Assembly (NCBI GenBank): GCA_965246845.1
Contig: CBDFFR010000012.1
Location: forward strand, 1,178,001 to 1,242,000
DNA length: 64,000 nucleotides
Source: JBBRMW01 sp965246845
GTDB taxonomy: Bacteria; Chloroflexota; Anaerolineae; Aggregatilineales; UBA2796
Direction: 5' to 3'
Below the pieces are notes generated by a model, which did not search any database, had not been told where the DNA came from, and was given only the letters and a program-made list of their open reading frames with translations. Position numbers and translations under genes: made by a program. Shown one piece after another: positions 24,728 through 34,067 of this stretch (positions within the stretch are counted from its first letter, which is position 1; the number at the start of each line of letters is the position of its first letter).

Positions 24728-27700
24728 CGCAGCCATTCCAGCCAGTACACCCCGCGCGAACCGCACGCGACGAGATGCACACCGTCCGGGTTCCACGCCA
24801 GCGAATACAGCCCGCCATCCGCGTAGAAGGTATGGATGCACTTCCCACCTTCCCACACTTTGAGCGTGCGGTCACTCGACACCGAGGCGATATAGCGCCC
24901 GTCCGCTGATGTCGCCACCCCGTTCACTGGCGCGCGATGTCCGCTTAAAGTCTGCACCGCATCTGTCTGGAGCAACCAGAGCAGGAGTGAACCGTCCTCG
25001 GCTGCAAGGATGACTGTGCCACCATCCGCGCTGTAAACCGCGTGGTTGACCTTCGCGGGCGCAGTCCATTCACGAAGCAGCGCGAGGTCCGATGCCGAGC
25101 GGATTTGCACAATCTCCGTGCCGGATGTCGTGATGAGTGTAGTTTCATCTGGGCTATATGCTGCCGTGCGCAGGACCGCGCCTTCTTCCGCGACGAGGAA
25201 GCCCGCGCGTTCACCTGTGCGCGCGTTAGAGTGCTTCACGGAGTTGGTCCCATTCAGGCCGAGAACGCGGTCGCGCCCCGCCGCAATTGCCTTAGTATCG
25301 TTGCGGAAGCCGCGAAAGTAGCGCGTCGGGTCGAGCGCCAGCACACGCCCGGCTTTCTCTAGTGCGATGAGCTGCCCCTCGCCCGTATACGCGATGCCGT
25401 AGTAGGTTCCGCGCGGCGCATCGGTGCCATTTTTGGTATTCCTTGTAAGCGCGTTAGCCCACGCCCAGACCTTGATTGAGCGGTCGCTCGCGCCAGTCGC
25501 GATGAAGCCGCCGTCGGAACCCCATGTAATGCAGCGCACGACACCGAGATGATCCGTCCAGACGGCACGCGGCTCCCACGTATCCATCGACCACAGCGCC
25601 ACCGTCCCATCCGATGCACCACTGACGAAATGCCCACCATGCGGATGGAACGCCACACTGCGTATATCCCCGCTTTGCTCATGCAGCGTGCGCTGGCTGT
25701 CATCTCCCAAATTCCATAGGACCACGCGCCCCGCACTCCCGCCAATCGCGACGAGCGCGCCATCCGCGCTGAATGCGATACTATACGCGCGAATGCCCGC
25801 GATGATACGCCGTTGGCGCTCTACGCCAGAAACCGCGTCGTGAATGACGACCAACCCCGATCTGTCGCAGGACGCAATTAGGCTCCCGTCCGGGCTATAT
25901 GCCACCCCTTCGATGAGGCCGCTATGCACTGCAATCTCGCGGATCAGGCCGCCGTCACGATTCCACTGCCTCACCATGCCTTCGCGCCCGCCGCTCACGA
26001 TTTGCCTGCTATCCGGGTGAATTGCCAAGCTACGCACCTGCTGCTCGTGCGCCTTCCAGATTGCGCGCTCGCTCCATGTTTCCGGGTCGTAGGTTGCAAT
26101 CCTGCCATCGCGGAATGCCGCCGCGAGAAACGATCCATCAGCGCTCCACGCGAGAGCACGGCCTTCGCTCGTGGTGCGAAGTGGCGGCTGTTCGGGTCTG
26201 CTTGCGTAGCTCCAGAGCCGTAGTGTTAGGTCGTCGCTAATGCTTGCAAGGTGTTTTCCATCTGGGCTAAATGCGACTCCTTTCACAGAGTCGCGGTGGC
26301 CGTCGAGCGTGCGCAAGAGCGCAACATCTGGCAGGTCTGGGAGAGGACGTTCAGCGTGCAGGGCAGGGAGTGGAAGTAAATTTCTCCAAACCTCCTGAAT
26401 TATAGGATAGCCAAGAAATATTATACGATTGCATAATACCGCTGATACTTCCTGCCAAAAATCACAGCGAATGAGTATGTGTGAAATCTTAGGAAATTCA
26501 TACAGAAGAGTTTTGTGCGGTATATATTTTTCATCATACGGTTTCGCTCGCATCCAAAGCCAAAGTAGATCAGCTTCAACGTTTGCTGAGTCTACAATCA
26601 TTGTTTTTTTTGCAAGAAAGTTCATATTGAGCAACGCATCTTCGAATTCCGGTTCGCGTTGTGCGCCTCGCAAATGACTACGAAGATACTGCCAGATATA
26701 GCGGTCAGCTTCAGGTAATTCGGACCAATCCGCCACATTATACGAGTCAAGCAGCTTGTTATGCAGCGCATCCGAGCCGGATGCAGAACGAATTTTGAGG
26801 TAATCCCGCACCACGTCGTGCAGGCGCAGCGTCCCGGCGTCGAGGTCATAAGCGAGCAGCAGTGACATAGTGAACAACCGCCCGCATAGCCGCCGCGTAA
26901 AAACTCCGCTCAGTCCCCACAACCGACCTACTACATCTAGCGGCACATCCACATCTTCAGGGAAGATCACCAGCGACTCGAACCGCGCGCGTTCCTCTCC
27001 CGAAAGCCGACCGATGCTGAGTTCGAGCGTGCGCGCAACAGCTTTGTGGCGGTCCGTAACGTTTTCGACATCGAAGACGGTCAAGCCGCCCTCATCCAGC
27101 CCTTGTGTCATATCCGCGAGCGCGGCGGGCAGTGGCTGCCGATAATCCAGCACGGCATCGCGCAGCGCGCCATTGACCAGCTTGATCAGCAGCGGCCAAT
27201 AGCCGAGCCGTTCCGCAAGCCGCGCGAAAGCCGCATCCTCACCGGGCGGCAACCCGAAGCGCAGCAGCGCGAACGCTTCCGGCGCGGCCATCTCATCGAC
27301 CGCGATTTTTGCGGTATCGAGCGGGAGCGTCGAAGCGTCGCGCGTGGTGATCAATCGTGCGCAACGCCGCCCGCCCTGCACGAACGGCTTGAGGTCGGCG
27401 GCGTTCCAGACATCATCGAGAACCAGTAGCAGATCGCGGTCGGCCAACGCTTCGACAAGCGCGGCGGTGGCGGTTTCCAGTGTGTTCGCGTTGGAACGCT
27501 CCCCGGTCACTGAGTAGAGCAGGTCGTCTACTTTGGCGGTCAGATTTTCGACCTTTTCGCCGAACGTCACCCACAGGATGCCGTCGTCGAACGCGACCTG
27601 CACCCGCTCATCGGCGCATATCGCGCGGGCGAGCGTCGTCTTTCCGTAGCCACCCGCGCCCTTGAGCGCAAGCGTGACCGCACGCGGCTCCTCGCGTTGT

Positions 27701-28212
27701 TCATTGACAAGCTGGGCGATGGCTGCATTCAATACACCGTTGCGCGGGACGTAATCGGGCGGCAGGTCTTCGACCATGAATGGCACGCGCCGCCGCTGGT
27801 ACGGTGTGCGAAGCTGCACGAGCAGCTTTTCCCAGAGGATTTGCTGGTCGGGGTCACTCGCGCGGTTACGGAAATCGTACCAATCGCGCTTGCTCATCCA
27901 GCGCGGCGCGCGGTCCGGCATGAAGGTCGCCGCGATTACGGGGATCACGCGCGTGCCGATTTGCCGGGCATAGCGCCATTCCTTGCTGACCATTTTCGAG
28001 GCGAGCGCCGTCTCGCTCAATAGCAGCAGCATCGTATCGACGCCCCGGATCGCGTCCTCGATCTGCTGCCACCAGTTTTCGCCGCCTTCCATATCGTCGC
28101 GGTCACGCCAGAGCGTGAAGCCAAGCGCCACGAGTTCGGCAGACAGCGCGCGGGCGTAATCTGCATCCACGCGGGAATAGGAGATGAAAAGCTGTTTTTC
28201 CGGGGAACGCAT
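24724..28212 (-). CDS. TIR - NB-ARC - WD40 STAND protein (NLR/APAF-1-like)
   Basis: 1162 residues. TIR domain at 5-140: FISYSRVDADYARAL starts it, and Glu78 in MVSKEW aligns with the NADase glutamate of SARM1-type TIRs. The NB-ARC NTPase follows: P-loop GAGGYGKTT at 185-193, LLLVLDDVW (Walker B), ITTRDAS, and RLHDVVRDYL (MHD-like). A helical linker runs to about 625, then about 13 WD40 repeats to the end (GHRDSVKGVAFSPDGKHLAS and GHRAPVNGVATSADGRYIAS are clear), enough for two propellers. Known STAND proteins oligomerise on ligand sensing by the repeats; TIR effectors then destroy NAD+ or make a signal. AGAGG precedes the ATG. Likely immune or stress sensor (inference). Confidence 0.93.
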   Translation of the reverse strand: MRSPEKQLFISYSRVDADYARALSAELVALGFTLWRDRDDMEGGENWWQQIEDAIRGVDTMLLLLSETALASKMVSKEWRYARQIGTRVIPVIAATFMPDRAPRWMSKRDWYDFRNRASDPDQQILWEKLLVQLRTPYQRRRVPFMVEDLPPDYVPRNGVLNAAIAQLVNEQREEPRAVTLALKGAGGYGKTTLARAICADERVQVAFDDGILWVTFGEKVENLTAKVDDLLYSVTGERSNANTLETATAALVEALADRDLLLVLDDVWNAADLKPFVQGGRRCARLITTRDASTLPLDTAKIAVDEMAAPEAFALLRFGLPPGEDAAFARLAERLGYWPLLIKLVNGALRDAVLDYRQPLPAALADMTQGLDEGGLTVFDVENVTDRHKAVARTLELSIGRLSGEERARFESLVIFPEDVDVPLDVVGRLWGLSGVFTRRLCGRLFTMSLLLAYDLDAGTLRLHDVVRDYLKIRSASGSDALHNKLLDSYNVADWSELPEADRYIWQYLRSHLRGAQREPEFEDALLNMNFLAKKTMIVDSANVEADLLWLWMRAKPYDEKYIPHKTLLYEFPKISHILIRCDFWQEVSAVLCNRIIFLGYPIIQEVWRNLLPLPALHAERPLPDLPDVALLRTLDGHRDSVKGVAFSPDGKHLASISDDLTLRLWSYASRPEQPPLRTTSEGRALAWSADGSFLAAAFRDGRIATYDPETWSERAIWKAHEQQVRSLAIHPDSRQIVSGGREGMVRQWNRDGGLIREIAVHSGLIEGVAYSPDGSLIASCDRSGLVVIHDAVSGVERQRRIIAGIRAYSIAFSADGALVAIGGSAGRVVLWNLGDDSQRTLHEQSGDIRSVAFHPHGGHFVSGASDGTVALWSMDTWEPRAVWTDHLGVVRCITWGSDGGFIATGASDRSIKVWAWANALTRNTKNGTDAPRGTYYGIAYTGEGQLIALEKAGRVLALDPTRYFRGFRNDTKAIAAGRDRVLGLNGTNSVKHSNARTGERAGFLVAEEGAVLRTAAYSPDETTLITTSGTEIVQIRSASDLALLREWTAPAKVNHAVYSADGGTVILAAEDGSLLLWLLQTDAVQTLSGHRAPVNGVATSADGRYIASVSSDRTLKVWEGGKCIHTFYADGGLYSLAWNPDGVHLVACGSRGVYWLEWLR

Positions 28213-28329
28213 GGCGACCTCTGGGATGTGTGCGCCCCAGATTGTAACAAGACTCGAACGAACAGGTAGCCTGCGGGCAGCACGGCGCTAGTCCCATCAG
28301 CGAGCATTCCGCGCTAGAATAGGAGCGCT

Positions 28330-31300
28330 ATGCAAGAGCGACGATTTACCGCAATGGATGCCACACCCCTATCACGTTTTGATTTGGAAGCCATGATGCG
28401 CCAAACCGTCATACGGGCGCGCATGTTCATTCCGTTCGATAGCGGTGGCATCGCGCTCTATGATGCGGAAAGCGGCTTGCTGGTCCCATATGCCTACGAA
28501 CACGGCATTTCCTGGGTAGCTGCCCCGCCTCCACTTCCCCTCGGTGAAGGAATCATCGGGTGGGCAGCGCAGCAGCAAATGGCGATCCTCGTCGCTGACG
28601 TGCAGCAAGACCCGCATTATATCGCGCACGACCCGCTAACGCGCTCACAACTCGCGGCGCCGATCCTATATGAGGGTGAACTACTCGGCATCTTTACGCT
28701 GGAAAGCACGATCAGGGGTGCGTATTCGGAGCAGCATCTCGAGATGCTGCAAGCATTGGCCGATCAGGTCGCGCTCGTGCTGCATACGGCTTCGCTCTAT
28801 CGCGACCTTGAAGGGCGCTACATTCACCTCGATACCGCGAATGCGCAGCTTGTCCTGCGCGCTGAAATCAGCAGGATGGTGACGGGCGAACAGCCTATTG
28901 AGTTCACGCTGCCACGCATCGCGGAGCGGCTCGCGCGCCTTGCCGACGCTGAAGCCTGCGCGTTCACGCTTTGGGATGAGGAAAGCGGAACCGGGCGGCG
29001 GCTGACTTCTTATGGAATCGACCTGCACGATTATCTGAGCGCGGTGCGCCGCCCCAAAGACCCACGCACGATTACCCGTGACGTTGCTTACGGCGGCCAG
29101 CCCATCCTGATCAACAATGCGCGCCAGCTTCACCCCGCCCCGACGCCGCTCATCGCTGAATTTGGCGCGAACGCAGTCATGGCAATCCCGCTCCAGGCGC
29201 GCGGGCGCGTGATCGGCGCGGTGATCCTGCTGCAATTTGCGGAAGATCGCGGTTTTACGAGCCAACAGTGTGACAATGTAAGCGGTGTACTGGACCAAAT
29301 CGCGCTGGCGCTCGATAATGGTTTGCTGCTCAAAGATACGCGCGCCCGCATCACCGAGACGACGCTGCTGGTCGAAATGGCGAAGACGGCTTCCAGCACG
29401 CTCGGTCTCGAAGAGATGATCGATCAGGTGATGCACCTGACGCGGCGTATGTTCACGCTTTCGACCGGGGCGGTCCTGATTTTCGATACGGCGCGTGGGC
29501 TACTGGTCAATGCGGGGCGCGCGACCTTCGGCGCAGCGCTGGAGAGCGCCGGGCGCACGGTCTCGACGGCGAATCCGCGCAGCCGTCTGGCCGCCGTGTT
29601 CAACAGCGGGACGGGAATCGTCCTGAACCAGCTTCAACGCGCGCTCGAAGAACCCTGGTTCGGGTTGCCCGCGTGGGATGCGGTGCGGAACGTGTGTATC
29701 GTTCCGTTGCGCGTGCAGGATGAAACGGTCGGCGTCTTCATCGCGGGCGGCAAACCGGGCGATTTCACACGCGGCGATCTGGATGTGCTGAGCGCGATGG
29801 GCAGCCATCTGGCGGCGGCGCTACGCAATTCTGACCTGCTGCATGGGACGCGCACTCAGCTTCGCAAGACGCGCACATTGCAACGCATCGCCGCGATTAC
29901 CAGCGCGACGTTCGATCTCGATGAAATGCTGCGACACGTCCTGATCGAGGCTGCGCAGCTCATGGATATGGACGGCGCGTTTCTGTACCTGCCAAACGAG
30001 ACGAATTCGCTGCTCGTACCGCACCTCGAATCGATTTATGGATCGCTCCAGACGGTCGATATGCCCATCGTCAACATCAACGATATGTGGCCGATTGCGC
30101 AAGTCTATCGCACCGATACACCATACATCTCGGAAGGCGAACGCGCCGGACTCTTCGGCCAGCGCGATTTGATCATCTATCCGCTCACTGCCCGCAAACG
30201 CACGCTTGGCGTGATTGCGATGGCGAACCGACGTAGCGGCAGCATCGACGACACGCAAATCGACCTGATGCGCGCGATTGCAGGACAAATCGCGATCAGT
30301 ATGGAGAATGCCGATTTATTCAATTCCGAGCGGCGACGCGCGGATTTAATGTCCACGATCAGCCAGATTAGCCACGATCTCTCCGGTACGCTTGACCTGC
30401 TCGGCTTGATGCGCAAGGTCGCGCGTTCGATGCACGAACGGCTGGGCTATGATGCGGTTGCGGTATACCTGGTCGATCCGGGTGGTACGACGATGACCTG
30501 TCAGGCTGCCGCCGCGCGGTTGCCGCATATGCTCCTGCCGGAAGGCTACCGCGCCTCCACCATGCGCGGTGTGATTGGGCGCGCGGCACGCACCGGGAAA
30601 ACGCAGGTTGTCTCCGATCTGCGAATGGACCCGGATTTCTTCTGGCCGGAGTTCGATCTGCAAAATGCGATGAGCGCTATCGTCGTGCTGATGCGCAACC
30701 GTGAGCGCATTGTCGGCGCTATCGAAATCATTTCGGCGCGGGTTGGGGCGCTGCACGATCAGGATATGACCGCGATTGAGACCCTTGCGGTGCAGGTCGC
30801 CACCGCTATCGAGAACGCACGGCTGTGGGATCAGGCACAACGCCGCCTGCTCGAACAGGATACGGTGCATCAGATTGGGCAGGACCTTTCCTCGATTCTC
30901 GAATATCGCGACCTCGTGACCGCTGTGGTACGCCATATGACCCGCGCGCTTGGAACGGCGTTGTGCCTGCTCGTCACGCACGATGGCACAAGCGGGCGGC
31001 TCGTCGTCGATGCTGAATACCGGGTCGCGGAACTCGCGCGCTATCCGAAAGCGGCAGACCTGCGCTTTCTGGGCAAATCGCCCGCGCCTGCCGAACAAGT
31101 CTTGATTCAAAAAACGACGACCACGCGCCGCCACGTCCTGCGTTACAGCAGCGACCCGGATGTGCCGCCGGAGCATCGGGACTGGTTCGCGCAGTGCGGC
31201 ATCACCGCTGAAATGGCGATCCCGATGATTGCCAGCGACCGCGTGATTGGCTGTATGCTCTGGATCGAAGCGCGCGGCGGGCGCACCTTCTCGGATTCGG

Positions 31301-33108
31301 ATGTGCGGCTGGCGCAAACGCTCGCGACGCAGGCCGCTGTCGCTATTGAAAACGCGCGTCTGTATCGGCAGGCACAGCGGCAGGCGAAGGAGCAGGCCGC
31401 GCTTCGACAGGTTGCGACGAGTTTTGCAACGCTCGGCAGCATGGATAGCCTGCTGCAAACGCTGCCGGGCGAGATTGCGGCAGCAGCGGATTCGGAAAAT
31501 GTCGCGTTCGCGCTACGGGACGAGGATGCGATCTTCCGAGTGAAGGCGCATTCCCTCACCTCGCGCCGGCTCGATCAGACCATCCTGGGGCGTGTCCGTT
31601 ACGAACTGCCAAATGTCTGGCAACAGTTGCGGGTCGGAAATTTGGTGCAGGTCTCGACAGTCTTTCCACTCGTTACACCGGAACAGCAGGAACTGCGTGA
31701 ACTGATAGGCAGCGCGCCGGGCGTGCATGTGATTGTGCCGATCCTGCGCCGCCACGAGGCAATTGGCATTATCGAAGTCAACCGCGACGACCCGCTGCGC
31801 ACCTTCGATGCACAGGAATTGAACCTGCTCGAATCGCTGGCAAATCAGGCGTCGTCGGCTATCGATAATATTTACCTGTACGAGCGCGAACAGTTCCGGC
31901 TGCGCCAGTTGGAACGTGTACAGGCCAGCAGCCACATCCTTTCCAGTCAGCTCAATAGTGAGCGGCTGGTCGCCTCGATTGTCGAGGAAGCCGCTACCGT
32001 GTTCGATGCTTCGGCCAGTAGTTTGTTCATCCCGCGTGATGGGTGCTACCTGCATATTGCCTACCACAATCTGACCGAGACGAGCGCGCAAGTCCTGTGT
32101 TTCCCGGATCGGATTTTTGCACAAAGCAAGCCGCTCTATTATGCCGAGATCGGGACGCTGCCGGAACTGAGTGAGGTGGCGTCTGGTGCTATCGATGTGG
32201 AGCAGATCGAAAGCATGGTCGGCGTGCCCCTCGAACATGCCGGGCAGCAGATCGCGTGGCTGCTTCTTTATAGCAAATTACGCAAACGCACTTTTTCAGA
32301 AGAGGAAATCGACCTGCTGCTGCTTTTCGCCTCGCAAGCGGCCATCGCGCTGGATAACGCGCGGCTCTTTGAGGCACTTGAAGATCGCGCTATCGAGCTG
32401 GCAAAAGCCAACCAGCTCAAATCAGAATTTCTGGCGCGCATCAGCCATGAACTGCGCACGCCGATGAACAGCATCAATGGCTACAGCGAAATGCTATTGC
32501 GCAATACCTACGGCGTTCTCACCGAAAAACAGAATGACCGGATGGAGCGCATCCTGCGTAACGGGCGTAATCTGCTCGCGATCATCAACGATTTGCTGGA
32601 CCTGAGCAAGATCGATGCTGGAAAGATCGAGATCAGCTTCGAGCCAGTCAACCTGCGCGACGAATTGAATAATACGCTGTTCGCGCTTGAAGCACAGGCC
32701 AGCGGAAAGGGATTGTTCCTGCGCTCGGAAGTCCCGGAAGGGCTGCTGCCTGTGCGTTCCGACGCCGTGCGGCTCAAACAAATCCTGACCAATCTGCTCG
32801 GTAATGCGATTAAGTTCACCCCACAGGGCGGCGTGACGATCCTCGCGCGCGATTACAACGATGATAGCCGGGCAATGATCGCAGTCACCGTAATCGATAC
32901 CGGGATTGGCATCCGCGAGGAAGACCAGCACATCATCTTCGATGAATTCCGGCAGGTCGATGGTTCCGTGACGCGCGAATATGGCGGAACCGGACTCGGA
33001 CTCGCGATCACCAAGCGGCTGGTCGAATTGATGGGCGGGCGCATCTGGGTCGAAAGCGAGCCGGGAGAGGGCAGCCGCTTCACGTTCATTTTACCCGTCG
33101 CGGCGTAG
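28330..33108 (+). CDS. Multi-GAF sensor histidine kinase
   Basis: 1592-residue cytosolic kinase with no membrane segment. About eight GAF domains follow one another (approximate ranges 10-165, 190-335, 345-505, 520-665, 675-835, 850-1020, 1035-1190, 1200-1360), often joined by IENARLYRQA-type helices. Then HisKA, with phospho-acceptor His1373 in ISHELRTPMNSI, and HATPase, with Asn1492 (N-box LLGNAIKFT), DTGIGI (G1) and GGTGLGLAI (G2). No receiver domain or response-regulator gene is adjacent, so it is an orphan kinase. The start ATG at 28330 has AGGAG just upstream. Ligands are unknown; GAFs bind small molecules, tetrapyrroles or haem, and no bilin-type assignment can be made. Confidence 0.94.
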   Translation: MQERRFTAMDATPLSRFDLEAMMRQTVIRARMFIPFDSGGIALYDAESGLLVPYAYEHGISWVAAPPPLPLGEGIIGWAAQQQMAILVADVQQDPHYIAHDPLTRSQLAAPILYEGELLGIFTLESTIRGAYSEQHLEMLQALADQVALVLHTASLYRDLEGRYIHLDTANAQLVLRAEISRMVTGEQPIEFTLPRIAERLARLADAEACAFTLWDEESGTGRRLTSYGIDLHDYLSAVRRPKDPRTITRDVAYGGQPILINNARQLHPAPTPLIAEFGANAVMAIPLQARGRVIGAVILLQFAEDRGFTSQQCDNVSGVLDQIALALDNGLLLKDTRARITETTLLVEMAKTASSTLGLEEMIDQVMHLTRRMFTLSTGAVLIFDTARGLLVNAGRATFGAALESAGRTVSTANPRSRLAAVFNSGTGIVLNQLQRALEEPWFGLPAWDAVRNVCIVPLRVQDETVGVFIAGGKPGDFTRGDLDVLSAMGSHLAAALRNSDLLHGTRTQLRKTRTLQRIAAITSATFDLDEMLRHVLIEAAQLMDMDGAFLYLPNETNSLLVPHLESIYGSLQTVDMPIVNINDMWPIAQVYRTDTPYISEGERAGLFGQRDLIIYPLTARKRTLGVIAMANRRSGSIDDTQIDLMRAIAGQIAISMENADLFNSERRRADLMSTISQISHDLSGTLDLLGLMRKVARSMHERLGYDAVAVYLVDPGGTTMTCQAAAARLPHMLLPEGYRASTMRGVIGRAARTGKTQVVSDLRMDPDFFWPEFDLQNAMSAIVVLMRNRERIVGAIEIISARVGALHDQDMTAIETLAVQVATAIENARLWDQAQRRLLEQDTVHQIGQDLSSILEYRDLVTAVVRHMTRALGTALCLLVTHDGTSGRLVVDAEYRVAELARYPKAADLRFLGKSPAPAEQVLIQKTTTTRRHVLRYSSDPDVPPEHRDWFAQCGITAEMAIPMIASDRVIGCMLWIEARGGRTFSDSDVRLAQTLATQAAVAIENARLYRQAQRQAKEQAALRQVATSFATLGSMDSLLQTLPGEIAAAADSENVAFALRDEDAIFRVKAHSLTSRRLDQTILGRVRYELPNVWQQLRVGNLVQVSTVFPLVTPEQQELRELIGSAPGVHVIVPILRRHEAIGIIEVNRDDPLRTFDAQELNLLESLANQASSAIDNIYLYEREQFRLRQLERVQASSHILSSQLNSERLVASIVEEAATVFDASASSLFIPRDGCYLHIAYHNLTETSAQVLCFPDRIFAQSKPLYYAEIGTLPELSEVASGAIDVEQIESMVGVPLEHAGQQIAWLLLYSKLRKRTFSEEEIDLLLLFASQAAIALDNARLFEALEDRAIELAKANQLKSEFLARISHELRTPMNSINGYSEMLLRNTYGVLTEKQNDRMERILRNGRNLLAIINDLLDLSKIDAGKIEISFEPVNLRDELNNTLFALEAQASGKGLFLRSEVPEGLLPVRSDAVRLKQILTNLLGNAIKFTPQGGVTILARDYNDDSRAMIAVTVIDTGIGIREEDQHIIFDEFRQVDGSVTREYGGTGLGLAITKRLVELMGGRIWVESEPGEGSRFTFILPVAA

Positions 33109-33128
33109 ACCCGTTTGTACACGACACA

Positions 33129-34067
33129 TCACAAGACAGCAAGCGCCCGGCGTAGCCCTTTCAAAGCGCGTTCATACTCCGGTTCGGCGGCGGGATCAAT
33201 CGGCGGCGTCCTGAGTTCGACAAGGTTATCCAGTTCCCACAACACTTTGTACAGAGCGTTGCGGCGTTCGTGACCCGGTGCGAGCGGGCAAATCGCTTCG
33301 TATGCGCAGTAGATTTCCACACGGCTGCCGGGCATAACTTCTTCCCACTGATCCTCGATTTGGAACTCCTTGCCGGGGTCGCCACTGAGCGCCCACTCGA
33401 AATCGAGAATCCCGGTCAGGTGGCCGTCGGCCTGCAGTACATTGTCGAAGTGCGCGTCGGTATGTACCAGGCGCGATGTATCCACTGCTGCGATGAGCGG
33501 CCTTGTGGCTGTGTACGCACTACGGATTTCCGGGAGAAGGGCGGTGTCTACTGCCTGCACTGCTTCCGCGCGCGTGATGTAGCGGGTATAAAAATCATCG
33601 ACCCAATCCACCCAACGCGCGAGCGGAGCCGACTGGAGCCTGCGTAGCCGCCCGAACGCCGGGAGTGTGACCCCGTTCATAAGCGCCAGTGCTGTCGCGA
33701 ATTCGCGCGCCAACCCGTGCTGCTGTGCTTCCGTGAGTGATCCGGCGCTAGCCTTGATCGTTTCGCCGGGAACCTTCGACATGAGCAGGTAATCGCGCGG
33801 GTCTGTGCCGCCCGTCGTGCCGCTGGCAAGGACGCGCGGTACAGGGATATTCAGCGACTCCAGCGTTCGGTAGGCAAATGCTTCCCCCTCGAAACGCGCG
33901 TCACCATGCTCCGGCAGGCCGTCGATGCGCAGTACGTAAGTCTCATTCAGAACGAGGATGATATTGTTCCGTCCATGCGAGAGCTGCCGCACGTCGCGCA
34001 GAGGTCCCAGCCCGGCAGCGGCGAGCAGGCGCTCCGCATCTCCGGTCCACGTATAGGGCGTATTCAC
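33129..34067 (-). CDS. Aminoglycoside phosphotransferase (APH) family kinase
   Basis: 312 residues. A GTG start at 34067 shares bases with the stop of the E1 gene (GTGTGA), so the pair is translationally coupled; an in-frame ATG at 34172 would lie inside the E1 gene. Kinase motifs are VLRIDG (ATP-lobe Lys replaced by Arg), LVHTDAHFDNVL (Brenner HxDxxxxN) and ILDFEWA (DFG-equivalent Asp). The family phosphorylates aminoglycosides, choline, homoserine or sugars. Partnership with a 2-oxoacid dehydrogenase suggests a metabolic small-molecule kinase more than antibiotic resistance. The gene converges on the histidine kinase gene 20 bases away. Confidence 0.87.
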   Translation of the reverse strand: MNTPYTWTGDAERLLAAAGLGPLRDVRQLSHGRNNIILVLNETYVLRIDGLPEHGDARFEGEAFAYRTLESLNIPVPRVLASGTTGGTDPRDYLLMSKVPGETIKASAGSLTEAQQHGLAREFATALALMNGVTLPAFGRLRRLQSAPLARWVDWVDDFYTRYITRAEAVQAVDTALLPEIRSAYTATRPLIAAVDTSRLVHTDAHFDNVLQADGHLTGILDFEWALSGDPGKEFQIEDQWEEVMPGSRVEIYCAYEAICPLAPGHERRNALYKVLWELDNLVELRTPPIDPAAEPEYERALKGLRRALAVL

